From Clavibacter michiganensis (lineage in GTDB: Bacteria; Actinomycetota; Actinomycetes; Actinomycetales; Microbacteriaceae): a stretch of DNA of 64,000 nt. Under the pieces are notes generated by a model. The model was not told the origin of the DNA. It worked only from the letters and a program-made list of their open reading frames with translations, and searched no databases. The position numbers were made by a program, and so were the translations under genes. Where the stretch lies: positions 248,001 through 312,000 of the forward strand of contig NZ_MDJZ01000005.1 in NCBI RefSeq assembly GCF_002151125.1. The letters are read 5' to 3'. Below are positions 1 to 12,096 of the stretch, in pieces (position 1 is the first letter of the stretch; every line of letters begins with the position of its first letter).

Positions 1-2322
1 TTCATCGGTCCGATGACCGACGACGACGGCTACTACGCCGCCATGTCGCTCAACGACGGCGTCGCCGGGTTCGTCGGCAACTACTACCAGATGTTCAACC
101 AGTCGTTCACGCCCTTCACCTGGTTCTGGCAGCTGCTCGGCGCCTGGCAGGAGCTCGGCGGGCGCTCGCCCGTGTGGCTGCGCGTGCCCGCGCTCGTCGC
201 GGGCGTGGCCGCCTGGTTCGTCACGCGCCACCTGCTCGAGCGGGCCGCCGTCCGCCTCTCGCGCCGCGCCCGCCTCTGGGCCCGCGGCCTCCTCGCCGCC
301 ACGTTCCTCATCTGGTGGCTCTCGTACACGATCGGCAGCCGACCCGAGATCCTGGGATCGCTCGCCGGCGTCGTCGTCGTCGCGCTCGTCCTGCGCTCCC
401 GCGACCGCGGCACGCTGCTTCCCGCCGCCATCGCCGCCCTCGTCGCCGGCCTCGCGTTCGCCGCGCACCCCACGGGCATCGTCGCGTTCGCGCCGCTGCT
501 CCTCGGCATCCCCGGGTTCTGGCGGCTCGCGTACCAGGGCGGCTCCCGCCTGGCCGCCACCGCCCGCACCCTCGCCGTCCTCTCCGTCGGATCCGTGGCC
601 CTGTTCGCCGCCTTCGCCGACGCGACCCTGTCCGACGCGCTCACGGGGCCGAAGCGCTTCGCCGCGGTCGAGACCCCGCTCACCTGGCTCAACGAGTGGT
701 CGCGGTACGCCCTCCTCATGAACGACATCCCGATGGGGTCGTACGCGAAGCGTTCCGTCGTCCTCCTCGCCCTCGTGCTCCTGATCTGGTGGGTCGCCAC
801 CTACGCCGCCTCCCGCATGTCGCCGCGCGCGGCCCGGCTCATCCCGGCCCCCCTCGAGCTCGCCGGCTGGGGCCTCGCGCTCTCGTTCGTGCTCCTGTGG
901 ATCACCCCGAGCAAGTGGACCCACCACTTCGGCGCCATCTCCTCCGTCGGTCCGCTGTTCGTCACGCTGATCCTCGTCCTCGCCCCCGGGATCGTCGCCG
1001 GCCTGCTGCACGGCCGCCGTGCGCCGTGGTGGCTGACGCCGCTCGCGGTGGCGAGCCTCATCCCCGTCATCGTCTTCTCCCTGCACGGGCCAAACGCGTG
1101 GGCGTACGCCTGGGGCCAGGGCATGTTCGGCGACGGGCGCGAGCCCGGCTTCGGGCCCATCCACTTCGGCGCGCTGCCCATCTGGGTCCTCCTCGCGTTC
1201 GCGGTCGTCGCCGTCGCCGTCGTCGTCCAGCGCCGCGCAGGCCGCACCTGGTCGGAGCCGCGGAGCCTCTGGTCCGTCACGGCGCTCGCGACCGTGTTCG
1301 CGCTCGTCACGGGCGGCTACCTCGTGGGCACCTTCTCCCTCGCCGCCGCACGTGGCCTCGACGGCTACTCGGTCGGCGCCGCGAACCTCGAGGATCCGTC
1401 CGGGTCGCAGTGCCTCACGGGCGCGGCCATCACCACCTGGGACGCGAGCGCCGGCCGCCCCCTCGCGATCGACGAGGGCACCGAGGCCGACGCCGCCGAT
1501 CCCGCGTCCTTCGCGCTCGACGGCGGCTGGCCCGAGTCCGACCCGCCGCCCGCCCTGGCCGACGGCATCGCCCTCTGGGGCAGCTACGCCGACGGGGGCG
1601 ACACGGTGGGCAGCATGACCACGCCGTGGTACCGGGTCCCCGAGACGGACGACCGCCAGCGCATCGCGGTCCTCGTCGGCGGCGAGCTGGCCGCGGGCGA
1701 CTCCGACCGGCTGCGCCTCCAGATCCGGGACGCCGACGACCGCGTCATCGACCTCGGCGGCGTGCCCGTCGAGGACACGGTCGACCGGCCCGGCTGGCGC
1801 ACCATCGCGATCGACCCGTCCCGTCTCGCGCCGGGCGACGAGATCCGCCTGCAGGCCGAGGACGGCACCACCGGCGCGGACGGCTGGTTCGGCTTCACCG
1901 CGCCCGTGCTCGTCGACCCGGTGTCGTTCAACGACCTCGCCGCGCCCGACGCGCCGACCGCCGTGACGTGGACCTCCTCCTTCTGGTTCCCCTGCCAGCG
2001 GCCCGTGTCCATCGCGCACGGCATCATCGAGCGCCCCGTCCTGGCCACGACCTTCGGCGACGGCGGACCGGACAACATCTGGGTGCAGCGACGCGGCGGA
2101 TCCCTCGCCGGCGTCGAGCGCTCCTCCACCGTGGTCACGCTGGCCTCGGACATGGAGGGCGCCGGCAGCTCGTGGGGCCGCGTGCAGCTGTTCGACTACC
2201 CCTATGCGGCGGACGCCTACGACCTCACGGTCGAGCGCGTCTCCACCTGGGGCTGGCGGACGCCGTTCGACCAGGTCTCGCAGATCGTCGAGTACGACCG
2301 GGATCCCGGCCAGTCCGAGTGA
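1..2322 (+). CDS. Emb-type arabinosyltransferase (GT53), 5' end cut by window edge
   Basis: The reading frame is open from base 1, so the gene begins upstream; 773 codons are visible, against about 1,050-1,100 aa for Emb proteins. The visible part opens with a TDDDGYY motif, matching the catalytic Asp-Asp loop after the first membrane helix in EmbA/B/C. About ten hydrophobic helices follow to around residue 460, then a Trp/Asp-rich extracellular C-terminal region typical of the Emb carbohydrate-binding domain. Emb enzymes transfer arabinofuranose from decaprenyl-phosphoarabinose to wall glycans outside the membrane. Neighbouring galactofuran genes support a wall role. The donor sugar is inferred: no arabinose-donor gene (dprE1/dprE2) is in the window. 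Confidence 0.82.
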   Translation, partial: FIGPMTDDDGYYAAMSLNDGVAGFVGNYYQMFNQSFTPFTWFWQLLGAWQELGGRSPVWLRVPALVAGVAAWFVTRHLLERAAVRLSRRARLWARGLLAATFLIWWLSYTIGSRPEILGSLAGVVVVALVLRSRDRGTLLPAAIAALVAGLAFAAHPTGIVAFAPLLLGIPGFWRLAYQGGSRLAATARTLAVLSVGSVALFAAFADATLSDALTGPKRFAAVETPLTWLNEWSRYALLMNDIPMGSYAKRSVVLLALVLLIWWVATYAASRMSPRAARLIPAPLELAGWGLALSFVLLWITPSKWTHHFGAISSVGPLFVTLILVLAPGIVAGLLHGRRAPWWLTPLAVASLIPVIVFSLHGPNAWAYAWGQGMFGDGREPGFGPIHFGALPIWVLLAFAVVAVAVVVQRRAGRTWSEPRSLWSVTALATVFALVTGGYLVGTFSLAAARGLDGYSVGAANLEDPSGSQCLTGAAITTWDASAGRPLAIDEGTEADAADPASFALDGGWPESDPPPALADGIALWGSYADGGDTVGSMTTPWYRVPETDDRQRIAVLVGGELAAGDSDRLRLQIRDADDRVIDLGGVPVEDTVDRPGWRTIAIDPSRLAPGDEIRLQAEDGTTGADGWFGFTAPVLVDPVSFNDLAAPDAPTAVTWTSSFWFPCQRPVSIAHGIIERPVLATTFGDGGPDNIWVQRRGGSLAGVERSSTVVTLASDMEGAGSSWGRVQLFDYPYAADAYDLTVERVSTWGWRTPFDQVSQIVEYDRDPGQSE

Positions 2323-2576
2323 TCGTGGGGCGGCGGCCCGGGCACGGTGCGGCCGATCCGCCCTGAGCGCCTCCCGGCCCGGCTCCACGGCGCGGGTCCC
2401 GCGTCGCGGCTTCGTGGGGCGGGTCGGGTCCCGCCTTCCGCCTCCCGCCTCCCGACTCGGCGGTGCCGGTGCGAGCCGGGCCGAGCCGGCGCGAGTCGTT
2501 CGAGTCCGCGCGAGACGGGTCGTCTGGGGGTCCGAGCCCCAGGCCCGGGTCCCCCGCCCGCGACGGTGCCCCCGAC
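2323..2576. other. intergenic, no gene recognised
   Basis: Together with the following hairpin this makes about 305 bases between convergent genes. The stretch is extremely GC-rich with short imperfect repeats of cctcccg and gagccgg type. I see no credible reading frame or RNA gene. Confidence 0.6.
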
Positions 2577-2615
2577 GACGAGGACCGTGCGCCGATCCGG
2601 CGCACGGTCCTCGTC
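2577..2615. terminator. bidirectional hairpin terminator
   Basis: A perfect 17-bp stem with a 5-base loop (gatcc) lies between the convergent Emb and LGFP genes, 12 bases past the LGFP stop. There is no clear U-tract, which is usual in high-GC actinobacteria. Confidence 0.8.
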
Positions 2616-2627
2616 TCGCTGCCGGCT

Positions 2628-4541
2628 CTAGCCGTACACGACCTGCACGCCCTGGGATCCGACCACGATGCGACCGCCGGTGAACTCCTGCACGACGTCG
2701 CCGCCGGAGGCACGCTCCTCGCCGATCGGCAGGCCCAGGCGGCTGGCGGATGCGCCGAGCGCCACGTACCTGTCGCCGATCCAGCCGCGGACCACGAAGG
2801 CGCCGCGCGCCGACGAGTAGATGCCGCCGCCCGCGAAGCGCTGCGCCGCGCCGTTCGGCACCGGGGTCTCGATGCCGGTCGGCGATCCGAGCACGCCGGA
2901 CTGCTCGCCCGCCGCGACGTAGCGGTCGCCGATCCAGCCGCGCACGCCGAACGCGCCGCGCGAGGACGAGTAGAACCGCCCGCCCTGGAACTGCTGCTGC
3001 GCTCCCTGCGAGGTGGGCCGCTCATCCGCGGTGGACAGCCCGAACGCGCCGGCGGCGGCGCCGCGTGCGCGGTAGGCGTCGGCGATCCAGCCGCGCACCG
3101 TGCTCGTGCCGCTCGAGGTGGCCGACACCAGCCCGCCGGTGAAGTCCTGGTACGCGCCGCCCGCGACCTGCTTCTCGTCCGCCCGGGGGAAGCCGAGGAC
3201 ACCGCCGTCGCGGCCGAGCGCACGGTAGCGGTCGCCGATCCAGCCGCGCACCATGAAGGCGCCGGCCGACGACGACACGACGTCCCCGCCCGCGAAGGAC
3301 TGACGGGCGCCGCCGCGCACGGCCACCTCGTCCGAGGTCGGGAACCGGAGGGTGCCCCCGGAGCCGCCCGCCGCGGTGAAGCGGTCGCCGATCCACCCGC
3401 GCACGCCGTAGGCGCCCGCGGCCGAGGAGTAGACGGATCCTCCGGAGAACCGCTGGACGGCTCCCCCGGAGATGGACTGCTCGTCGGCGAGCGGGGATCC
3501 GAGCGGACCGCCCGACGACCCGCCGCGGATCCACGCGTCGCGGATCCAGCCCCGGACGACGAACGCGCCCGCGGACGACGACACGATGCTGCCGTTCCGG
3601 AAGTCCTGCGCCGCACCGCCGGGCACGGCCCGCTCCGGACCGGTCGCCGCGCCGAGGATCCCGGACGCGCCGCCGACGGCGCGGTACTTGTCGCCGATCC
3701 AGCCGCTCACGTCGAAGGAGCCCGAGCCGAACCAGTCGGAGAAGTACGCGTAGAAGTTGCGGTTGCCGTACGCGGAGCAGCTGCCCCCGGACCCGTAGGA
3801 GGTGGCGAGCGCCGCGCGGTCCGGCTGGTACGGCGTGTAGTAGTACAGGCTCGACGTGGCCTGGTTCGAGATGTAGACGGCGCTGCTGCCGCACGCCGCG
3901 TTGGGGTGGTACAGCACCTGCACCGTCGTGCCCTTGGCGTAGCGCGTGTAGCGCGTGCCCCACGGCGTCCCGGGACCCGTCCCCGCGGGGTTGGAGTAGC
4001 GCTGGAAGGCCCACGCCGCCTTGTAGACCTGGTTGTAGAAGCCGTAGAACTGCTCGTCGCACGCGGCCGTGTCGGGGCAGCCGTAGCCGGTGGCCGAGCG
4101 GTAGGCCCGCGCCGACGGCGCGGTCGACAGGACGAGGCCCTGCTCCTTCTGGAGCAGGACGATGAGGACCTGCGGGTTGATGCCGCACGCGCGCCCCACC
4201 TTGGCGATGATGTCGGCGGCGCTCTCGTTGCGCGCCCCCTGGTACGGACCGCACATGGGATCCGCGCCGCGGGAGAACGTGTCCTGCCGGTAGTCCTTGA
4301 GGCACGTGTAGCCGGAGCGGCACGACGGGTTGCGCTGCGCGAGGAAGGTCTGCACCTGCGGAGCGCTCATCGTGCCCTCGTCGAAGAACACGGCGTCCGA
4401 GATGATCGCGCCGGCGCGGAAGCCGGACATGTCGGCCGCCTCGGCCGCGTCCCGCGTGCCCACGGCACCCGCCATCATGATGCCGCACGCTGTCGCGACG
4501 GCGGCGATGACCGCCACCACCCGACGCGCGGATCCCCTCAT
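2628..4541 (-). CDS. secreted LGFP-repeat protein with lysozyme-like N-terminal domain
   Basis: The product is 637 aa. An N-terminal signal (RGSARR, then a hydrophobic segment rich in Ala and Val) is followed by a domain of about 230 residues containing INPQVLIVLLQKEQGL, a motif resembling the glutamate-bearing helix of lysozyme-like enzymes, plus several Cys. The last 357 residues are seven LGFP-type repeats of exactly 51 residues, each opening with W-I-x-D. LGFP repeats are thought to anchor proteins to actinobacterial cell walls. An upstream in-frame ATG at 4598 lies inside a likely -10 box (TAGCAT on this strand), so the start at 4541 (or GTG 4550) is preferred. Hydrolase activity is an inference. 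Confidence 0.82.
   Translation of the reverse strand: MRGSARRVVAVIAAVATACGIMMAGAVGTRDAAEAADMSGFRAGAIISDAVFFDEGTMSAPQVQTFLAQRNPSCRSGYTCLKDYRQDTFSRGADPMCGPYQGARNESAADIIAKVGRACGINPQVLIVLLQKEQGLVLSTAPSARAYRSATGYGCPDTAACDEQFYGFYNQVYKAAWAFQRYSNPAGTGPGTPWGTRYTRYAKGTTVQVLYHPNAACGSSAVYISNQATSSLYYYTPYQPDRAALATSYGSGGSCSAYGNRNFYAYFSDWFGSGSFDVSGWIGDKYRAVGGASGILGAATGPERAVPGGAAQDFRNGSIVSSSAGAFVVRGWIRDAWIRGGSSGGPLGSPLADEQSISGGAVQRFSGGSVYSSAAGAYGVRGWIGDRFTAAGGSGGTLRFPTSDEVAVRGGARQSFAGGDVVSSSAGAFMVRGWIGDRYRALGRDGGVLGFPRADEKQVAGGAYQDFTGGLVSATSSGTSTVRGWIADAYRARGAAAGAFGLSTADERPTSQGAQQQFQGGRFYSSSRGAFGVRGWIGDRYVAAGEQSGVLGSPTGIETPVPNGAAQRFAGGGIYSSARGAFVVRGWIGDRYVALGASASRLGLPIGEERASGGDVVQEFTGGRIVVGSQGVQVVYG
2631..3701 (-). 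repeat. seven tandem 153-bp LGFP coding repeats
   Basis: Seven in-frame units of 153 bases cover the 3' half of the LGFP gene. Each encodes W-I-x-D...G-G-x-x-Q-x-F...V-R-G. The units have diverged in sequence but kept exact length. Confidence 0.85.
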
Positions 4542-4674
4542 CCGTCGCACTTGACGCCCCCGCTCCCGGAGGCGCTGTCGCGCGCCTCGCTGGGACATGC
4601 TAACCGCTGGTCGCGTCGCGGCCCACCGCGGGGATCCGCGGGACGACCGCGGGGATCGCGCCCCGGGGACGCGG

Positions 4675-4704
4675 CACGGCCCGGCGCCTGGGCGCCGGGC
4701 CGTG
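4675..4704 (-). terminator. terminator after glfT2
   Basis: A 14-bp perfect inverted repeat separated by two bases lies 8 bases past the glfT2 stop, and it separates this gene from the LGFP gene on the same strand. Confidence 0.75.
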
Positions 4705-4712
4705 GTCGGGGA

Positions 4713-6731
4713 TCAGCGTCCGTCGCGCGGCGGCGTCACGCCGAAGCTCTTCGCCCACTCCCGCTCGCTCGTGATGCGCGGCAGCGCGGCCCGGTAGGCG
4801 GCGCGCAGCTGCGGCCAGCGCGCGATGATCCTGGCCCGCAGGACGATGCTCGTGACGAGCATCCGGCGGAAGGTCGCCGGGTCCCTCCGGTGCAGCAGCG
4901 CCGCCGACCCTTCCGCGTTGGAGACGAGCACGCTGTCGTAGTTCGGCACCACCCACCACCGGGCGTCGGCGAACGCCAGGTGCGCCTCGGGCGCCTCCTG
5001 CGCGGTCGGCTTCACGGGCGTGAAGGCGTGGCGGAGGACGACGCGGGCGAGCCAGATCGGCCGGGTCAGGGCGTTCGGCGCACGGTACTGCCGCGGTCGG
5101 CGACGCGAGGCGAGCGTGCCCTCGACTGCCGGGAGGTCGTCGCGGTCCTTGATCGCGACGCCGTCGGTGAACCCCTTGGCGAGCTCCCGGGTGCGGGCGA
5201 GGCGCGTCACCATGTCCTGGTGCAGGCCGCGCGGGCCCTTGAGGATGTTGCGGTACGCCTCGTGGCGGGCGGCCAGCGCGAAGTACTGCATGGAGATCAG
5301 GTGCCGCACGTCGGTGGCGAGGTTGGCGGTCAGCAGGCGGCCGCCCCGCGGGAACGGCGAGTGCAGCAGGGCGACGATGAGCCGGTTGCGGGCGTGGAAG
5401 AACGCCTGCCAGTCCTGCGAGTCGTCCTTGTCCACCCAGGAGACGTGCCAGACGGCGGCACCGGGCAGGGTCACCGTCGGGACGCCGTGCTCGCGGGCGC
5501 GGAGCGCGTACTCGGCGTCGTCCCACTTGATGAACACGGGCAGCGACAGGCCGATCTCGCGGATCGTCTCGACGGGGATGAGGCACATCCACCAGCCGTT
5601 GTACGCGGCGTCGACGCGGCGGTGCATCCACCGGGTCTGGCGCAGGTTCGACGACGGGAAGTCGTGGCGCGTCGGCGTGACCGGGCCCCACATGAAGTTC
5701 CACATGTCGAAGCCCTCGGCGTACGCGTGCAGCTTGCCCTTGTCGTACATGTCGAACATGTGGCCGCCCACGATGGTCGGCTTGACCGCGAAGTCGGCGA
5801 ACTTGAGCGCGCGGCGGATGCTCTCCGGCTCGATCGTGATGTCGTCGTCGAGCACGAGCACGTAGTCGGACTCGCCGGCCTGCAGCGTCTCGTACATGCC
5901 GCGCGAGAAGCCGCCGGACCCGCCGAGGTTGGCCTGGTCGATGACGCGCAGGCGGCCGCCGAGGAGCTCCTCGGCGCGTGGGAACTCGGGCTGGTCGACG
6001 ATCTTCTGCGTGCCCTGGTCGGTCACGAAGACGTTGTCGATGAGCCGCGTGACCTCGGCGTTGGCGCCGATGTCGGTGAGGAGCTTCACGCAGTACTCGG
6101 CGCGGTTGAGCGTCGTGACCGCGAGGCTCACGGATCCGGTGGAGCCGGTGCGCGTGCGGGTGCCCTCGGGGGCGAACCACGCCGCCTGCACGAGAGAGAG
6201 GTCGGCCTCCTCGCCCACGAGGTCGAACCAGTACCAGCCGCCGTCGGCGAAGTTCGTGAAGGGCAGCTCGAACGTGCTCGTGGTGGCGCCGTCGAGGACG
6301 CGGCCCTCGACCTTCTGGATGACGCCGCGCGCGTTGGACCGGTAGACGATGACCTGGCCCTGGCCCTCGGTCATGACCTCGAGGACCACCGCGGCGAGCG
6401 AGGTGTTCGCCCGCCAGTAGGCGGCGGGGAACGCGTTGAAGTAGGTGCCGAACGAGACCTTGCGGCGGTGAGGGACCCGGAAGCCGCCGTCGCCCTCCAT
6501 GGCGCTCAGGATCCCGACGTCGGACAGGCGCACGACGGCGCGGTCGTGGTCGGCGTCGATGACCTGCATGTTCGTGCCGTGCTTGCGACGGTCGACGACG
6601 GGGATGCTCGTCCAGTAGTCGGCGTCCACGTAGAGCGGGACGGTGTCCGGGTCGTGGTCCGTGGGGAAGATGACGCGCTGCAGCAGCAGCGCCTCGTCGC
6701 GGCCCGTGGCCTCGATGAGCGCGTCGGCCAT
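4713..6731 (-). CDS. glfT2: GlfT2-type polymerising galactofuranosyltransferase
   Basis: The product is 672 aa, close to the 637 aa of the mycobacterial enzyme. An N-terminal beta-rich domain of about 150 residues is followed by a GT2 fold with LVLDDDITIEPES (metal/UDP-binding DDD), KWDDAEYALRA (catalytic acidic pair) and WHVSW (metal-binding His), the arrangement of GlfT2. GlfT2 adds alternating beta-1,5 and beta-1,6 galactofuranose units from UDP-Galf to a lipid-linked rhamnosyl primer on the cytoplasmic face. The start at 6731 has GAAGGA about 9 bases upstream and lies 2 bases after the stop of glf, its substrate-supply gene. Assignment is strong; linkage and polymer length cannot be read from sequence. 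Confidence 0.93.
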   Translation of the reverse strand: MADALIEATGRDEALLLQRVIFPTDHDPDTVPLYVDADYWTSIPVVDRRKHGTNMQVIDADHDRAVVRLSDVGILSAMEGDGGFRVPHRRKVSFGTYFNAFPAAYWRANTSLAAVVLEVMTEGQGQVIVYRSNARGVIQKVEGRVLDGATTSTFELPFTNFADGGWYWFDLVGEEADLSLVQAAWFAPEGTRTRTGSTGSVSLAVTTLNRAEYCVKLLTDIGANAEVTRLIDNVFVTDQGTQKIVDQPEFPRAEELLGGRLRVIDQANLGGSGGFSRGMYETLQAGESDYVLVLDDDITIEPESIRRALKFADFAVKPTIVGGHMFDMYDKGKLHAYAEGFDMWNFMWGPVTPTRHDFPSSNLRQTRWMHRRVDAAYNGWWMCLIPVETIREIGLSLPVFIKWDDAEYALRAREHGVPTVTLPGAAVWHVSWVDKDDSQDWQAFFHARNRLIVALLHSPFPRGGRLLTANLATDVRHLISMQYFALAARHEAYRNILKGPRGLHQDMVTRLARTRELAKGFTDGVAIKDRDDLPAVEGTLASRRRPRQYRAPNALTRPIWLARVVLRHAFTPVKPTAQEAPEAHLAFADARWWVVPNYDSVLVSNAEGSAALLHRRDPATFRRMLVTSIVLRARIIARWPQLRAAYRAALPRITSEREWAKSFGVTPPRDGR

Positions 6732-6733
6732 GA

Positions 6734-9791
<3,058 letters not shown>

Positions 9792-9892
9792 CCGGTCTTC
9801 CCCTCGATCGTCAGTCCGGGCGCGCATGCGCCGACCGGACCCCGACGCCCGCCGGGCGGCTCGGATCGGCCGGGGCGCGCCGGGCTCCCCCG

Positions 9893-9898
9893 ATGGTA
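9893..9898 (-). promoter_or_regulatory. possible -10 box for the GT2 pair
   Basis: TACCAT on the minus strand, about 100 bases before the GlfT1-like start, in the gap after rmlA. Confidence 0.3.
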
Positions 9899-9921
9899 GC
9901 GGGGAGCGCCGGGGCGGTCGG

Positions 9922-10800
9922 TCAGCCCTGCCGGTCGGCCGACGCGGCGAGCTCCGCGAGGTAGCTGCCGTACCCGCTCTTGATCAGAGGAGCCGCGAGC
10001 GCGCGCAGGGCGTCGAGGTCGATCCAGCCGGCGCGGTACGCGATCTCCTCGATGCAGCCGATCTTGAAGCCCTGGCGGTCCTCGATGACCTTCACGTACT
10101 CGGAGGCCTGCATCATGCTCTCGAACGTGCCGGTGTCGAGCCACGCGGTGCCGCGGTCGAGCACCTGCACGCGGAGGCGGCCGGCCTGGAGGTAGTGGTC
10201 GTTGACGGCCGTGATCTCGAGCTCGCCGCGCTCGCTGGGCTCGATGCCCTTGGCGATCTCGACCACGTCGTTGTCGAAGAAGTAGAGGCCGGGCACGGCG
10301 TAGGCGCTCTTGGGCCGCGCGGGCTTCTCCTCGATGGAGACGGCGGTGAAGTCGTCGTCGAACTCGACGACGCCGTACGCCGTGGGATCGGCCACGTGGT
10401 ACGCGAAGATCAGCGCGCCGTCGATCTCGGTGTTCTTCCGCAGGCTCGTGCCGAGGCCGGCGCCGTGGAAGATGTTGTCGCCGAGGACGAGGGCCACCGA
10501 GTCGTCGCCGATGAACTCCTCGCCGATCACGAACGCCTGCGCGAGGCCGTCGGGCGAGGGCTGCACCGCGTACTCGATGCGCATGCCGAGGTGCGAGCCG
10601 TCGCCGAGCAGGGCCCGGAACTGGTCGTTGTACTCGGGCGTCGTGATGATGAGCACCTCGCGGATGTCCGCCATCATCAGCGTCGACAGGGGGTAGTAGA
10701 TCATCGGCTTGTCGTAGATCGGCATCAGCTGCTTGCTGATGCCCTTCGTGATCGGCCAGAGCCGCGTGCCGGAACCGCCGGCCAGGATGATGCCCTTCAC
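9922..10800 (-). CDS. rmlA: glucose-1-phosphate thymidylyltransferase
   Basis: The product is 292 aa, normal for RmlA/RfbA. The nucleotide-binding loop [11 protein letters not shown] lies at residues 8-18, with [15 protein letters not shown], the conserved EKPARPKS and the DTGTFESM region. It makes dTDP-glucose from glucose 1-phosphate and dTTP, the first step to dTDP-L-rhamnose. It follows rmlC by 3 bases on the same strand. Confidence 0.96.
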   Translation of the reverse strand: MKGIILAGGSGTRLWPITKGISKQLMPIYDKPMIYYPLSTLMMADIREVLIITTPEYNDQFRALLGDGSHLGMRIEYAVQPSPDGLAQAFVIGEEFIGDDSVALVLGDNIFHGAGLGTSLRKNTEIDGALIFAYHVADPTAYGVVEFDDDFTAVSIEEKPARPKSAYAVPGLYFFDNDVVEIAKGIEPSERGELEITAVNDHYLQAGRLRVQVLDRGTAWLDTGTFESMMQASEYVKVIEDRQGFKIGCIEEIAYRAGWIDLDALRALAAPLIKSGYGSYLAELAASADRQG

Positions 10801-10803
10801 GGG

Positions 10804-11409
10804 TCAGCTCACCTTCTGGGAGTCATGGAAGGCGCGCATGTCCGACCAGGTGGGGAGGAGGCCTGCTGCGGCCGCCTCGGCGAGCGTCGGGGCGTCGGTG
10901 TCCTTCGGGGAGAGCAGCGGCTCGCCCGCCTCCTCGGGGAAGACGAGGCCGATCTCGGGGTCGAGCGGGTCGATGCCGTGCTCGGCCGAGGGGTTGTACA
11001 CGTCGCTCACGAGGTAGGTGACGGCCGCGTCGTCGGTCAGCGCGACGAAGCAGTGGCCGAGGCCCTCGGAGATGTAGACGGCCTTGTGCGTCTCGGTGTC
11101 GAGGCGCACGCTGTCCCACCGGCCGAAGGTCGGGGAACCGACGCGGATGTCCACGATGAAGTCGAGCACGGCGCCGGAGACGGCCTTCACGTGCTTGGCC
11201 TGACCGCGCGGGACGTCGGCGAAGTGGATGCCGCGTACGACACCCCGCTTCGAGACGCTCATGTTCGCCTGGCGGAGGTCGAGCGGGTGGCCAACCGCCT
11301 CCTGGATCTCGTCGAACCGGTACCACTCGAGGAACACGCCCCGGTCGTCGGTCCGCTGGACGGGGGTCAGCTCGTAGGCGTCGGGTACGCCGAGCTCTCG
11401 GATCTGCAC
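10804..11409 (-). CDS. rmlC: dTDP-4-dehydrorhamnose 3,5-epimerase
   Basis: The product is 201 aa with a cupin fold. QANMSVSKRGVVRGIHF and the downstream AVLDFIVDIRVGSPTFG are typical of RmlC, and the conserved His lies in RGIHF. The enzyme epimerises carbons 3 and 5 of the 4-keto sugar. The start is GTG 11409. A minus-strand TAGGCT lies 7 bases upstream of it, so the mRNA is probably leaderless, and rmlC-rmlA form an operon. Confidence 0.94.
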   Translation of the reverse strand: MQIRELGVPDAYELTPVQRTDDRGVFLEWYRFDEIQEAVGHPLDLRQANMSVSKRGVVRGIHFADVPRGQAKHVKAVSGAVLDFIVDIRVGSPTFGRWDSVRLDTETHKAVYISEGLGHCFVALTDDAAVTYLVSDVYNPSAEHGIDPLDPEIGLVFPEEAGEPLLSPKDTDAPTLAEAAAAGLLPTWSDMRAFHDSQKVS

Positions 11410-11416
11410 GATCCGT

Positions 11417-11422
11417 AGCCTA
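11417..11422 (-). promoter_or_regulatory. -10 box of leaderless rmlC-rmlA
   Basis: TAGGCT on the minus strand ends 7 bases before the GTG start, placing transcription start at or next to the start codon. Confidence 0.6.
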
Positions 11423-11430
11423 GCGACGGG

Positions 11431-11931
11431 TCAGCGCCGGGCTCCGGCGCCCGCGTCGACCGGATCACCGTCCGGCTCCCCCTCTCCGGGGGTGGACCTG
11501 CGGAACGAGAACCGGCCGTGGCCCACGTAGCTGATGACGGTGATCACCACGACGAGCAGCGCCTGCGCCCCCAGCCGCGGGACGCCGACCGCCACCAGCA
11601 CCGGGAGGAGGACGGCGTTGAGAGTGATGGAGACGAGGTAGACGGACACGAACCGGCCGAGGTCGCGCAGGACGTGGCCGCGCACGCGGAAGACCAGGCG
11701 GCGGTACAGCGCGAAGGCCGCCAGGATCGCGACGGCGTAGCTGCCGAGGAGCGGCACGAGGGATCCGGCGATCGGCTGCCCGGCGTCGTCGAGCGCGCGT
11801 CCCGCGGTGGCCTCGAGCGCGGCGAACAGCGCGAAGGCGAACACGGTGTTGAAGCCGCCGACGAGGAGGAACCGCACGCGCCGGTCGCCGAGCAGGCCGC
11901 GCAGGCGGACGAGGGGGCGGGGTGCGGGCAC
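11431..11931 (-). CDS. GtrA-family membrane protein
   Basis: The product is 166 aa with four hydrophobic helices: RFLLVGGFNTVFAFALFAAL, then one around LVPLLGSYAVAILAAFALY, one around RFVSVYLVSITLNAVLLPVL, and a last one around ALLVVVITVISYVGHGRF. The helix pattern and the closing GRFSFRR motif are those of the GtrA family, which takes part in moving polyprenyl-phosphate sugars across membranes. Start GTG 11931 has GGAGG about 8 bases upstream. Its place inside the rhamnose/galactan locus suggests service to the wall glycan; Rv3789, beside the M. tuberculosis arabinan genes, is also GtrA-type. Substrate is unknown. Confidence 0.87.
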   Translation of the reverse strand: MPAPRPLVRLRGLLGDRRVRFLLVGGFNTVFAFALFAALEATAGRALDDAGQPIAGSLVPLLGSYAVAILAAFALYRRLVFRVRGHVLRDLGRFVSVYLVSITLNAVLLPVLVAVGVPRLGAQALLVVVITVISYVGHGRFSFRRSTPGEGEPDGDPVDAGAGARR

Positions 11932-12010
11932 GCGCCCATCCTCCCCCGCCGCGCTGCGCGCACCCCTGATGTGGGGTCCGGCGGCCGCCCGTCGACCGGC
12001 GCCCGCTCGA

Positions 12011-12016
12011 TAGGAT
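12011..12016 (+). promoter_or_regulatory. -10 box of rmlB-rmlD
   Basis: TAGGAT, about 80 bases before the rmlB ATG and divergent from the GtrA gene. Confidence 0.45.
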
Positions 12017-12096
12017 CGAGCGCCGGGCGCCCGAACGCGCCGGCCCCCGACGCCGGCCCACCCCTCCGGCTCCCCCGACGACAGGACGTATCCCCC

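Noticed and set aside
2480-2520. tRNA-like gttcgagtcc in the first intergenic region
   Set aside because: The flanking bases do not form a T-stem and no acceptor or anticodon arm can be drawn.
2631-3701. Seven 153-bp repeats as a CRISPR or mobile array
   Set aside because: They are in-frame protein repeats of a secreted protein, diverged in DNA sequence and without spacers.
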